Shown here in pieces: positions 1 to 10,393 of a stretch of 40,982 bases of DNA. Source of the stretch: an uncultured Clostridium sp. (GTDB taxonomy: Bacteria; Bacillota_I; Bacilli_A; RF39; UBA660); assembly GCA_946414595.1 (NCBI GenBank), contig CAMKPE010000017.1, forward strand, positions 1 through 40,982, given 5' to 3'. Within the stretch, counting starts at the first letter, position 1, and each line of letters begins with the position of its first letter. Under the pieces are notes generated by a model. The model did not search any database, was not told where the DNA came from, and saw only the letters and a list, made by a program, of their open reading frames with translations. Position numbers and translations under genes: made by a program.

Positions 1-23
1 TTATTTAGAAAAGATTTAACATA

Positions 24-52
24 AAAAAAGAATGTTTATAACATTCTTTTTT
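24..52 (-). terminator. Intrinsic terminator of ligA
   Basis: A perfect inverted repeat (GAATGTT, loop TAT, AACATTC, extended by A/T pairs) lies just past the ligA stop. It is followed on the minus strand by a run of seven T. The flanking A and T runs mean it could also work for transcription coming from the left on the plus strand. Confidence 0.85.
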
Positions 53-54
53 AT

Positions 55-2052
<1,998 letters not shown>

Positions 2053-2060
2053 CTAATAAT

Positions 2061-2069
2061 ATTATACCA
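2061..2069 (-). promoter_or_regulatory. Extended -10 promoter of ligA
   Basis: The minus strand reads TGGTATAAT, an extended -10 element (TG-N-TATAAT), 18 nt upstream of the ligA ATG and directly after the terminator of the preceding gene. No convincing -35 is visible, as expected for an extended -10 promoter. Confidence 0.6.
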
Positions 2070-2099
2070 AAAAAAAGAAAGAATTAATTAAATTCTTTC
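2069..2099 (-). terminator. Intrinsic terminator of the HD-domain gene
   Basis: A 9-bp stem (GAAAGAATT / AATTCTTTC, five-base loop) overlaps the stop codon of the HD gene. It is followed on the minus strand by about eight T. Confidence 0.85.
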
Positions 2100-2821
2100 C
2101 CTAATCTTGCTTTTAAAACTTTATCTGCTTTTGCTTTAAATTCTTTCTTTAATTTTCTTGCTGGTTCATGTAAACATACCTTTTCAGCATATAAAGAGAC
2201 AAATCTAAAGTTATCATCATATGCATATTTGTCTCTTCCAAATTGCATCCACATTCCACTCCATGATTTTCCAGTATTAAGAAGTGCTTGTACTTTAGCA
2301 TTTTCCATTGTCTTATTACCTTCTTGATCATTTAAGTCAACGCATCCTTCTTCGTCATACCATTTACTATGAAGATCACATTCTAACTTATCACACATGT
2401 ATGCAAATATTGCTTCAGGTGTTTTTCTTTCATCAAATTCACGAACTATTTCTCTAATATGTTTACCTTTTCTTAATAATCCAGTAGCCATATCATCTGC
2501 CATTTGTCCAAGTTCACTTTTAACTTCTCTAGGCATTTGAAATTGTGTTATATCTCCCATTAAAGTTTCTTCTAGTTCATGGGATGCAAGCATTAATACA
2601 ACTCTATCTATATCTAAATCTTCATATTCATCAAATTCACTCCACATAGCATATGCTAGTTGTATCGCACCATAAACATGTTCAGGAACACTTTCTATAC
2701 GATGTCTTTTAACATGCCAATCATTCCACCCTGTTCTTTCAAGATCTTTAAATTCATCATTTAAAGAATAATGATTAATAACACTTTGAGCCTTAGCTTC
2801 CATTCTTTTTATATCTTCCAT
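2084..2821 (-). CDS. HD-superfamily (YfbR-like) metal-dependent phosphohydrolase-like protein
   Basis: This 245-residue protein resembles the HD phosphohydrolases related to YfbR 5'-nucleotidase. Visible signatures are SVPEHVYGA (first metal His), ASHELEE in place of the usual HD dyad, a following GDITQ, and the later CDKLECD helix, which resembles the distal Asp of the fold. The central dyad reads His-Glu instead of His-Asp, so metal binding or activity may differ. The start at 2821 is set by GAGG about 6 nt upstream. The gene is monocistronic, with its own -10 and a strong terminator. A nucleotide or dNMP substrate is a family-based guess. Confidence 0.75.
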   Translation of the reverse strand: MEDIKRMEAKAQSVINHYSLNDEFKDLERTGWNDWHVKRHRIESVPEHVYGAIQLAYAMWSEFDEYEDLDIDRVVLMLASHELEETLMGDITQFQMPREVKSELGQMADDMATGLLRKGKHIREIVREFDERKTPEAIFAYMCDKLECDLHSKWYDEEGCVDLNDQEGNKTMENAKVQALLNTGKSWSGMWMQFGRDKYAYDDNFRFVSLYAEKVCLHEPARKLKKEFKAKADKVLKARLGKEFN

Positions 2822-2833
2822 AAAATACCTCAC

Positions 2834-2839
2834 GTGATT
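2834..2839 (-). promoter_or_regulatory. Probable -10 of the HD-domain gene
   Basis: TATAAT on the minus strand, 12 nt upstream of the chosen ATG. No clear -35 can be seen. The short leader makes the exact start uncertain. Confidence 0.4.
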
Positions 2840-2861
2840 ACGTATTATATATCATAACAAA

Positions 2862-2884
2862 GAAAAAGGCAACTATTCATAGTT
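2862..2884 (-). terminator. Weak candidate terminator of the serpin gene
   Basis: A short 5-bp hairpin (AACTA, loop TGAA, TAGTT) at the serpin stop is followed on the minus strand by GCCTTTTTC. It is much weaker than the other terminators in the window. Confidence 0.35.
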
Positions 2885-4135
2885 ATAGTCGCTCTTTACA
2901 TTTTCCCATAAATCTGGTTCGTATACATCTCCAACAAACCATATTTCTTTTGTATTCTTATCTCTTATTATGAACACAAATGGTTTATCAAATACTAAAT
3001 TAACTCTTTCAATTTCATCTGGTTCTAATAATGCACTATCTTTTAAAGAAATAACTGTTGCTGCAGCAGCTTTAATACCTTTTTCTGATACTTTAACATC
3101 AGCTTTATGTAATACTTCATCTACATACAATCCAGTATCACCAATCTTATAAAAATCAGCATCTGCAGAAAATGATATCTTCATTCCAAGTTGTTGTAAA
3201 TCTTTTGTTAGACTTAGTTTTTTATTAAATGCAAATCTTGGAAGAGATATATTTACTTCAGCGTTTTGATTTGTATTTAATTTACTTAGAACATTATTAA
3301 TTTTTGTTTCAAAATCATTACTTGTTACAAATGCATGTAAATCACTATTTGGCATTACTGCAATGAATTCTAATTGTACATCACCATATGATCTAATTGG
3401 TAATGCTGCACTTGTATAATCATCATCTAAATAATACTCAACATATCTACCCATTATTGTTTGATGCATCATAGCTACTTCTTTATGCTCATCACCATTA
3501 GTGAATATTGCACTATGAGTATTTTCATTTTCAAATTGATTTTCCCATGTCATATCAATTGCTAAAGCATTAACAAGTAATATTTTTGAATTAGGATCTT
3601 GTACAAGATCATCATTTACCATATTTTTAATAATTCCAAATGTCTTATCTTCAATCCATTTATTAACATTACTTGCATCTTTAAACGCATCATATATTAC
3701 TTCAGCATTATATTTTGCCTTTATAGTATTAATATAATCATTTTTAATATTATCTTTATAATTATCTCTTATAAATATAGAATTTGCTAAAGATAATACT
3801 TTATCGATATTTTCATATTTAGTAGGTTCACTTGCTCCAAGAATCTTTTCTATTTCTTCAAGTGTCTTACCACTTGCGCCTTCTTTTAACATGCTTAATG
3901 CATATTTAACAGAAAGTGGTGAATAAACCATATTCTTTCCATTATCTTCTAATTTTAAGAAAGCATATGTTAATTCACTTGTTTCTACTTCATTAGGATT
4001 ATAAGGTTCATCATTTTCTTTTTTATCAGACTTTAATCCAAATATTAAGAAAGATGCTATTCCAATAATTATTATTGCAACTGCACTAATAAGAATTCTT
4101 TTCTTTTCGTTTTTCTGTAATTCATCTAATTCCAT
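2873..4135 (-). CDS. Membrane-anchored serpin (serine protease inhibitor)
   Basis: This 420-residue serpin starts with a short charged segment and one membrane helix (about residues 13-33), so the inhibitor domain would sit outside the cell. Serpin landmarks are the early NGKNMVYSPLSVKYALSM stretch, ILLVNALAIDMTWENQF, the reactive-loop hinge EKGIKAAAATV, and the C-terminal FDKPFVFIIRD followed by GDVYEP. The alanine-rich hinge points to an inhibitory serpin, although P14 is Ile instead of the usual small residue. Counting from the hinge puts P1 near Ser-Ala in LKDSALL, suggesting an elastase-like target (inference). The gene overlaps the end of the nucleotidyltransferase by 10 nt, which suggests coupled translation. 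The nearest AGGAG lies unusually far upstream (about 16 nt). Confidence 0.92.
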   Translation of the reverse strand: MELDELQKNEKKRILISAVAIIIIGIASFLIFGLKSDKKENDEPYNPNEVETSELTYAFLKLEDNGKNMVYSPLSVKYALSMLKEGASGKTLEEIEKILGASEPTKYENIDKVLSLANSIFIRDNYKDNIKNDYINTIKAKYNAEVIYDAFKDASNVNKWIEDKTFGIIKNMVNDDLVQDPNSKILLVNALAIDMTWENQFENENTHSAIFTNGDEHKEVAMMHQTIMGRYVEYYLDDDYTSAALPIRSYGDVQLEFIAVMPNSDLHAFVTSNDFETKINNVLSKLNTNQNAEVNISLPRFAFNKKLSLTKDLQQLGMKISFSADADFYKIGDTGLYVDEVLHKADVKVSEKGIKAAAATVISLKDSALLEPDEIERVNLVFDKPFVFIIRDKNTKEIWFVGDVYEPDLWENVKSDYNYE

Positions 4136-5028
4136 AATTTTACTGGGTACTCTCCTTTATCTATTAATGCTTGAATATCATTAACAAGTCTTTCTTTATC
4201 TTCTTTATAAGTAATTCCTTGCCATTTTGCAGTTGTAGGAATAAGTCTTACTTTAACTCTTCCTTCTTTAACTGAATTATAAACTGAATCTGGTATTAAA
4301 TATTCACATTTAGATAAGTCATTCTTATTCTTTTCAAAGAATTCTACTAGATGATCTTCTAAGTATTTAAATAAATCATCTCTAAAGCAGAACATATTCA
4401 TTGATACTGGATCATCTGCATTGATTTCAAATGGTTCACTACCGTCAAGTGGACTTGCAATTATATGTCCATCTTTATCTTCTACTGAACTTTCAATTAA
4501 TTTAGTTAAAAATCCATTTTCTCCAGCACAAACTCCACGTTTTACTGCACCATTTTCTGTTAAAGTATTTTTAATTTTATATCCAATTAATGCATATTCA
4601 TTTGGATGATCTTCACTAAAGAATTTAGCTGCTTGCTTAAAAGCATCACTTCCATAGAAGTCATCTGCATTAAGTACTAAAAAATCTCCTTTAACATTAT
4701 TTTTAGCAGATAATATCGCATGGCTTGTTCCCCAAGGTTTTGTTCTGTCTCCTGGATCATATCCTTTAGGAATATCTGTTTGTCTTTGGAAAGCATATTC
4801 TACCTTAATTTGCTTTTCAACACGAGATCCAATAGTCTCTTTAAATAATTCATAGTTTTCTTCTTTAATAATGAAAACTACTTTATTGAATCCAGCTCTT
4901 ACTGCATCATATATTGAATAATCAATTATAAATTCTCCATTAGGTCCAACTGGTTCAATTTGTTTTAACCCCCCAAATCTTGACCCCATTCCTGCGGCCA
5001 TAATTACTAAAGTTAAATCTTTCTTCAT
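4126..5028 (-). CDS. Sugar nucleotidyltransferase family protein
   Basis: The 300-residue protein has the N-terminal NTP-transferase signature VIMAAGMGSRFGGLKQ and a central LVLNADDFYG, which supplies the acidic metal-binding residues of GT-A-like nucleotidyltransferases. The family joins a nucleoside triphosphate to a sugar phosphate. The exact sugar and nucleotide cannot be read from the sequence. AGGAGG lies 5 nt before the ATG. The gene sits 17 nt after pcrA and overlaps the serpin start, so the three form one minus-strand unit read pcrA, nucleotidyltransferase, serpin. No functional link between the three is evident. Confidence 0.9.
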   Translation of the reverse strand: MKKDLTLVIMAAGMGSRFGGLKQIEPVGPNGEFIIDYSIYDAVRAGFNKVVFIIKEENYELFKETIGSRVEKQIKVEYAFQRQTDIPKGYDPGDRTKPWGTSHAILSAKNNVKGDFLVLNADDFYGSDAFKQAAKFFSEDHPNEYALIGYKIKNTLTENGAVKRGVCAGENGFLTKLIESSVEDKDGHIIASPLDGSEPFEINADDPVSMNMFCFRDDLFKYLEDHLVEFFEKNKNDLSKCEYLIPDSVYNSVKEGRVKVRLIPTTAKWQGITYKEDKERLVNDIQALIDKGEYPVKLWN

Positions 5029-5045
5029 TTTTCCTCCTATTAACT

Positions 5046-7142
5046 TTAAACTATTTTTGTAATACTCTTATGATTTTTCATAAGTTTTTTTATACCAAAA
5101 GGATGTTTAAATGCAATTGAAATTAAACTTCCCTGTATATCAACAACTTTTCCTTGTCCAAAGACTTCATGATAAACAAAGTCTCCAACTTGATAATCTA
5201 CTTCTTCATCTTTATAGAATTTTTCTTCTATATTAACTTTCTCTTCAACTTCTTTTTCTTCAAATTTCTTATCTATTAACTCTTTACTAATCTCATTAAT
5301 AAACCTACTAGGAACATTAGAAGTCTCTTGACCATATAGAATTCTATTTCGAGCATTTACTAAATATAATTTTTCTTTAGCTCTTGTTATTGCAACATAG
5401 CAAAGTCTTCTTTCTTCTTCTAATTCACTACTATTTAAAAGTGAGTTAACGTGTGGGAACAACCCTTCTTCTAATCCAATTATAAATACGTAATCAAATT
5501 CAAGTCCTTTAACTGAATGAACAGTCATTAGACTTACTCTATTATTATTTGAATCATATTCATTTACATCGCTAACTAAACTAATCTCAAGTAAAAAATC
5601 TTCTAAAGAAACAATACCTTCTCTTTCTTCGAAAGTTTTAGTAACTGTCTTTAATTCTTCCAAGTTTTCAAGTCTTATATCAGCATCAAGAGTTTTCTCA
5701 TCTTCATATTCTTTCTTAATACCTGTTACATCTAATATTCTATCTAATAGTTCAGTAAGTGTCAAAGTCTCACTTTGTTTTCTTAATGATTCAATCATTT
5801 CTTTGAATCCTAATTCTTTTCCACTATCTATTACTTCATAAATAGACTTATTTTCTCTATTAGCTTTCTCTATTAAATTACTAACTGTCTTATCCCCAAT
5901 ACCTCTTTTAGGAACATTTATAATTCTTAATAAACTTACATTATCTTTATAGTTATATAAAAGTCTTAGGTATGCTAAAACATCTTTAATCTCACGTCTT
6001 GAATAGAATCCTACTCCTCCAACTATTCTATATGGTATAGAGTCTTTTAATAGTTCTTCTTCTATTGTATGCGATTGAGCATTAGTTCTATAAAGAATGG
6101 CAATGTTTTCATATTCAACACCATTATTAACTAAGTTCTTAATTTCTCGAGATACATATTGGGCTTCATCTATTCCATTAAATCCACGATAATAAGAAAT
6201 CTTTTCACCTTCTCCTTTATCTGACCATAATACTTTATCTTTTCTTTCTTTATTATTTTTAATAACATCATTTGCAGCATTAAGAATATTAGTTGTAGAT
6301 CTATAATTTTGTTCAAGTTTTATTATTCTTGCATCAGGATAATCTTTTTCAAAGTTTAATATATTTTTGTAGTTAGCACCTCTAAAACTATAGATAGATT
6401 GATCAACATCACCTACACAACAAATATTTTTATATTTAGCACATACCATTTTAGATAATATATATTGTGTTTCATTAGTATCTTGATACTCATCTATTAA
6501 TACATATTGAAATCTTTCTTGATACTCAGCAAGAATTTCTTTATGTTCTCTAAATAGTTTTATTGGAAGAAGTAATAAATCATCAAAATCAATTGAATTA
6601 TTCTCTTTTAAAGTATTTTCATATTCCTTAAATACTTCGTATACTACTTTCTCATAATCTCCAATAGCAAACTTCTCATAATCTGAATAACTCATCATTT
6701 CATTCTTACAACTACTTATTTGATTTCTTATTCCATTAGGGTTATAACTCTTTGGATCTAACCCTTTATTCTTTAATATTTTTTTAATAACAGTAAGACT
6801 ATCTTCACTATCCATTATAAGGAAGTTTTTATCGTATCCTAGCTCCTTATAATGATCTCTTAATATTCTTACCCCAAAAGAGTGAAATGTAGAAATCTGG
6901 GCATTTTTAGCCTTAATACCGATCATATTAAAAATTCTATCTTTCATCTCTTGTGCTGCTTTGTTAGTAAAAGTAATTGCCAAGATATTATATGGACTAA
7001 TACCACATTCTTCTATTAGGTATGCAATCTTTGTAGTAAGTACTCTAGTCTTCCCACTTCCTGCTCCTGCTAATATTAAAAGTGGACCTTCAGTATTTAA
7101 TACAGCTTCTTTTTGTTCTTTGTTTAAAATATCTAAGTTCAT
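5046..7142 (-). CDS. pcrA: UvrD/PcrA-type superfamily 1 DNA helicase
   Basis: This 698-residue ATP-dependent 3'-5' helicase acts in repair and in clearing replication conflicts. The SF1 motifs appear in order: NKEQKEAV (Q motif), AGAGSGKT (Walker A), FDDLLLLP, IDEYQDTN (Walker B), GDVDQSIYSFRGA, LEQNYRS, LMTVHSVKGLEFDYVF and LCYVAITRAKEKLYL. The C-terminal VGDFVYHEVFGQGKVVDI is the PcrA Tudor-like tail that contacts RNA polymerase in Bacillus. The start at 7142 follows GAGG. An upstream in-frame alternative at 7154 lies before this site and is unlikely. Length and motifs are complete. Confidence 0.97.
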   Translation of the reverse strand: MNLDILNKEQKEAVLNTEGPLLILAGAGSGKTRVLTTKIAYLIEECGISPYNILAITFTNKAAQEMKDRIFNMIGIKAKNAQISTFHSFGVRILRDHYKELGYDKNFLIMDSEDSLTVIKKILKNKGLDPKSYNPNGIRNQISSCKNEMMSYSDYEKFAIGDYEKVVYEVFKEYENTLKENNSIDFDDLLLLPIKLFREHKEILAEYQERFQYVLIDEYQDTNETQYILSKMVCAKYKNICCVGDVDQSIYSFRGANYKNILNFEKDYPDARIIKLEQNYRSTTNILNAANDVIKNNKERKDKVLWSDKGEGEKISYYRGFNGIDEAQYVSREIKNLVNNGVEYENIAILYRTNAQSHTIEEELLKDSIPYRIVGGVGFYSRREIKDVLAYLRLLYNYKDNVSLLRIINVPKRGIGDKTVSNLIEKANRENKSIYEVIDSGKELGFKEMIESLRKQSETLTLTELLDRILDVTGIKKEYEDEKTLDADIRLENLEELKTVTKTFEEREGIVSLEDFLLEISLVSDVNEYDSNNNRVSLMTVHSVKGLEFDYVFIIGLEEGLFPHVNSLLNSSELEEERRLCYVAITRAKEKLYLVNARNRILYGQETSNVPSRFINEISKELIDKKFEEKEVEEKVNIEEKFYKDEEVDYQVGDFVYHEVFGQGKVVDIQGSLISIAFKHPFGIKKLMKNHKSITKIV

Positions 7143-7165
7143 ATAATACCTCATGCTCTAATAAA

Positions 7166-7171
7166 ATTATA
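7166..7171 (-). promoter_or_regulatory. Probable -10 of the pcrA unit
   Basis: TATAAT on the minus strand, 23 nt upstream of the pcrA ATG and just after the terminator of the preceding gene. The -35 region is poor. Confidence 0.45.
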
Positions 7172-7194
7172 ACACAATAGAGTTTTAATTCATT

Positions 7195-7220
7195 AAAAAA
7201 AGTAACCTAAGTTACTTTTT
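7195..7220 (-). terminator. Bidirectional intrinsic terminator after the acyltransferase gene
   Basis: A 10-bp stem (AAAAAGTAAC / GTTACTTTTT, loop CTAA) carries the minus-strand T run of a terminator and directly follows the acyltransferase stop at 7220. Confidence 0.85.
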
Positions 7221-8560
7221 TATCTTGCTAAACTTTTTACTTTTTTATTCTTCTTTTCTAGATTAATAATATTGAAATTATTATCTACAAAAAGACCTAA
7301 ATCTCTATCTCTAGCTTCTTGTTCTTTCTTTTCTTTATCTACTATAGCATCTACTATAACAGGTGCATTAGAATAAGTTATTTGAACATTATCTAAGAAG
7401 TTCCATACTTCATCAGAGTAAACAATTTCTTTTGGTTCATAATCTTCTAAGAATGATTCTTTATCTCCTAATTCTAAGTTATCAATTCTATCATATACAT
7501 CTAAATCACCATAAGTTTTACCTAACTCTCTTAATAGGAATAAAGCTTCTCCAGGAGATTTTGCACGCCTTAATTTATCTAATAATTGATATGCTTCTAC
7601 CATAGATATTATGTAATCATTTACATATCCAAGAAGTGTCTTTCCAAGAAGATCTTCATATGTTGTTTGTCTTCTAATTCTCTTTTCAACATCTTCTGGA
7701 TTAACTATATAACTAGGTTTTCTTTCATTAATTTCTCTTTTTAGAGCTTCTTCATCTGTCCAAGAGTGAAGCATATATTCTCTTACTCTTTCATCAGCAT
7801 GCATCTTATTAGGATTATCTACTACTATATCTTCTCTTCTGTATGGAATAGTATGATCTTCAATTAAGTCATATGCTAAAGATGCGATAGAATCTTTAAT
7901 AATTCTATTTCCTGCACCCTTCTTAACTCTTTTCATGTCCTTTGTATCTAAATTTGTAATTCTATAAAGTGATAAGTCAATAGGTTCTCCATACCTTACA
8001 TGAATCATATCATCTTTTTCACTATAGATTGCGCTTACTGGTACAATCTTTTTACCACAGTTTGTAGCAAGAGAAAAAGCTTCATCATATGGTTCACAAC
8101 ATAATGCATTTATTGAATTATTCCATCCACCTTCAGGACATAAAATAACTGATCCGCCATTATTTAACACTTTTGTTAATTTAACTTTGGCATCATTCAT
8201 GCTTACTTCATCGCTTCTATCTCCATAAACAACTCCATTTAGCCATGCTCCGTACATTTTTGGATCATGTTCTAATCTATCCTTGCTATGAGTAAGAAGA
8301 TAAGCATTTCTATCCAAGGAACCAATTATTGATTCAAGTCCTTCAGCAAAGTCTGTTGAAGCTGCAAAGATACATTCTTCGTTTTCTTCAATATTTGGTT
8401 CATTATCTACTACTATTTTCTTTCCACTAGAAAGTTTTACATCACATCTAGCAAAAAACTTTGTAATTGGATATAAGACTTTTCTAAGTCTAATACCACA
8501 TTTACCACCCATTTTATCCACATTGATTTTCTCTAACTTTTTAAGTCCAATCGTGTTCAT
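7220..8560 (-). CDS. PlsC-like lysophospholipid acyltransferase family protein with C-terminal extension
   Basis: The N-terminal ~230 residues resemble 1-acylglycerol-3-phosphate acyltransferases: a motif-I-like region (FAASTDFAEGLES), a motif-II-like GAWLNGVVYGDR, the motif-III-like ILCPEGGWN (compare FPEGTR) and a late VPVSAIY. The canonical HxxxxD histidine is not present at motif I, so catalysis as a standard acyltransferase is uncertain. A hydrophilic C-terminal extension of about 200 residues has no domain I can name. I start at 8560 (MNTIGLKK) because AGGAG lies 9 nt upstream. An upstream ATG at 8614 would lie before the promoter -10. The gene has its own promoter and terminator. Cytoplasmic or membrane-face location is inferred from the family. 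Confidence 0.7.
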   Translation of the reverse strand: MNTIGLKKLEKINVDKMGGKCGIRLRKVLYPITKFFARCDVKLSSGKKIVVDNEPNIEENEECIFAASTDFAEGLESIIGSLDRNAYLLTHSKDRLEHDPKMYGAWLNGVVYGDRSDEVSMNDAKVKLTKVLNNGGSVILCPEGGWNNSINALCCEPYDEAFSLATNCGKKIVPVSAIYSEKDDMIHVRYGEPIDLSLYRITNLDTKDMKRVKKGAGNRIIKDSIASLAYDLIEDHTIPYRREDIVVDNPNKMHADERVREYMLHSWTDEEALKREINERKPSYIVNPEDVEKRIRRQTTYEDLLGKTLLGYVNDYIISMVEAYQLLDKLRRAKSPGEALFLLRELGKTYGDLDVYDRIDNLELGDKESFLEDYEPKEIVYSDEVWNFLDNVQITYSNAPVIVDAIVDKEKKEQEARDRDLGLFVDNNFNIINLEKKNKKVKSLAR

Positions 8561-8585
8561 TAATTTTGCTCTCCTATGGAGTAGT

Positions 8586-8614
8586 ATTATAGCACAACTA
8601 ATTTTTCTTTGCAA
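8586..8614 (-). promoter_or_regulatory. Sigma-A-like promoter of the acyltransferase gene
   Basis: Minus strand: -35 TTGCAA (8609-8614), a 17-bp spacer, and -10 TATAAT (8586-8591) preceded by TG-C (extended -10). It ends 25 nt before the chosen ATG. Confidence 0.75.
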
Positions 8615-8619
8615 CTTGA

Positions 8620-9984
8620 CTAATTGCCTTTTGAGTACTCCACAAGGTCACTCCAAAACGTTGGACCAACTACACCACTTTCTTCAATTCCAAACCTTTT
8701 TTGCAGTGATATTACTGACTTTTCAGTCAAATCATCAAAGACTCCAGATACCCTTACACCAGGAATATTTTTGTATTTTTCACAAATGATATATAAATAA
8801 TTTTGAAGTCTTAAAACATCTTCTCCAGAAAACCCAATCGACATAACTCTTCCTGGATAAAATTCATCTCGATACTGAACGTATTCAACTGGTATATTAT
8901 TTAAAGTATTAAAATATACTTCTTTTATTTTAGTCCATGTTGGTGCATCCACTATACCAGTTGTAGGAAGTCCATATTTGTTTTGAAAGTTAATAACCAT
9001 ATTAACTGTATTATCGTTATACACCCCATTAACTTCTAATAGTGGTAAATCATTATCAAAGAATGCAATTACTCCAAGATAATAATGAAGGCCTTTTACT
9101 AATAATCCTGTATCCCCGTATTCAAGTTTACTTGAGAAAGTAACAATTGATTCACTTTCACTTATTCCTTCAGAATATAAATCATTTAGTCTTTTAACAG
9201 CATTATAAATATACTTGATTTTATACCATGTTGAATAATCAACATTACCAGTGATATTTAAGTTAAATACTTCTTGAAACTTTTTAACTGCACTTTCAGT
9301 ATCTACTCCATAATAACCATTAACTTTATTTATTTTAGGTATTGCTGGATAGTTATTAGATATTCTATTTAATTCACTTTGAATAATCTTAACTTGATCT
9401 CCTGCTTCTCCAAGAGTTAGTACATACCCTGGATAAGTACTTGATACTTCCCCTATTGGAGCATTCTTAAATATTCTAATATCACTTCCATAATAATTCT
9501 TTAATATATCTATTGCACTTTTCCCATTTCTTGCTAAAGTAACGCTTCCCCATTGTGAAAGTCCATTACATGTTGTTACTCTTCCATCACAGTATACTGC
9601 ATATAGTGGTTGTACTTGCCCTTCTCTATAAATATAATTATTAAATATTTGATCTACTTTCTTAGATATAACATCAAAGTATTCTTTATCTTCAATAAAT
9701 GATTGATCATATTTAGGAGATGATGTTATATCAAAAGAGTAACCTCTTGATGGGTACCATTCGTTGTAAATTCTATTTAATGTAAAAGAGATAATTGCAA
9801 GTATATTAGCCTCAATTGAAGCATCTGGCCATGTTGGATATATTTCATTGGATGCAACATTTTTAATATATGTTGTAAAAGGAACACTAATGTTTCTTGC
9901 TGCTTCATCAGGTGCTCCTAAATGAACAACTACATCAGTAGGAATTGTTGGATAATTAACTCTATTAGCCGTTATTATCACCAT
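8620..9984 (-). CDS. SleC/SpoIID-like lytic protein, C-terminal part, with peptidoglycan-binding repeats
   Basis: The first ~175 residues carry a SpoIID/LytB-type domain (YIKNVASNEIYPTWP early; GLSQWGSVTLARNGKSA then ILKNYYG late), the lytic transglycosylase-related fold found in clostridial spore-cortex lytic SleC. Three PG_binding_1-type repeats follow, with repeated AVKKFQ/VINFQNKYGL/VISLQKRFGI cores, each ending in xTGxVDxxTW-type loops. The product is 454 residues with no signal peptide. The ATG at 9984 lies inside the preceding gene, 20 nt before its stop and in the +1 frame, with only a poor Shine-Dalgarno. Known SleC-like proteins fuse this part to the N-terminal module encoded just upstream, so this is either a coupled two-gene version, a programmed frameshift, or a frameshift mutation or assembly error. 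Role in spore germination or wall turnover is inferred. Confidence 0.8.
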   Translation of the reverse strand: MVIITANRVNYPTIPTDVVVHLGAPDEAARNISVPFTTYIKNVASNEIYPTWPDASIEANILAIISFTLNRIYNEWYPSRGYSFDITSSPKYDQSFIEDKEYFDVISKKVDQIFNNYIYREGQVQPLYAVYCDGRVTTCNGLSQWGSVTLARNGKSAIDILKNYYGSDIRIFKNAPIGEVSSTYPGYVLTLGEAGDQVKIIQSELNRISNNYPAIPKINKVNGYYGVDTESAVKKFQEVFNLNITGNVDYSTWYKIKYIYNAVKRLNDLYSEGISESESIVTFSSKLEYGDTGLLVKGLHYYLGVIAFFDNDLPLLEVNGVYNDNTVNMVINFQNKYGLPTTGIVDAPTWTKIKEVYFNTLNNIPVEYVQYRDEFYPGRVMSIGFSGEDVLRLQNYLYIICEKYKNIPGVRVSGVFDDLTEKSVISLQKRFGIEESGVVGPTFWSDLVEYSKGN

Positions 9985-10384
9985 CCATTAAGTCATTTAC
10001 AGGAAACGTAATTGGTTGAATTACTTTAATATCATCAAATATAGAAACATCATATGTTTTATCTAAATCATATTTACTATAAGTAGCAACTAAATCATAT
10101 GTAGTAAAATCGATATCACTAACTTCATTTATTTCTTTTTCTAATTCTTTTGTTGGAAGAATAATATTATCTATTATTCCAGAATCATTAGTCTCACCAT
10201 CAAAGAAAATCACTCTATCACTACCAAAATCTTTATATATCTTAATATTTACTCCAGATAAAGGATATGCTCCACTTGCTACTGAAGCTTCAACCTTTAG
10301 TATTCCTTGCCCTTGATTCATGTTGATAAAGTTCTTGTAAATTCCAGTATTTTTAAATTCTTCACTATCGTATATATATTCCAT
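9965..10384 (-). CDS. SleC-like protein, N-terminal beta module (separate frame)
   Basis: This 139-residue product contains a carboxypeptidase-regulatory-like beta fold: GILKVEASVASGAYPLSGV followed by IKIYKDF, a DGETNDSGIIDNIILP turn and YDLVATYSKYDL. Clostridial SleC-like proteins carry a comparable N-terminal module ahead of the lytic domain. AGGAG lies 5 nt before the ATG. The reading frame ends 20 nt inside the following SpoIID-like gene, so both probably derive from one ancestral gene. Alone it has no recognisable catalytic residues. Confidence 0.65.
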   Translation of the reverse strand: MEYIYDSEEFKNTGIYKNFINMNQGQGILKVEASVASGAYPLSGVNIKIYKDFGSDRVIFFDGETNDSGIIDNIILPTKELEKEINEVSDIDFTTYDLVATYSKYDLDKTYDVSIFDDIKVIQPITFPVNDLMDGDNNG

Positions 10385-10393
10385 AGTCTCTCC

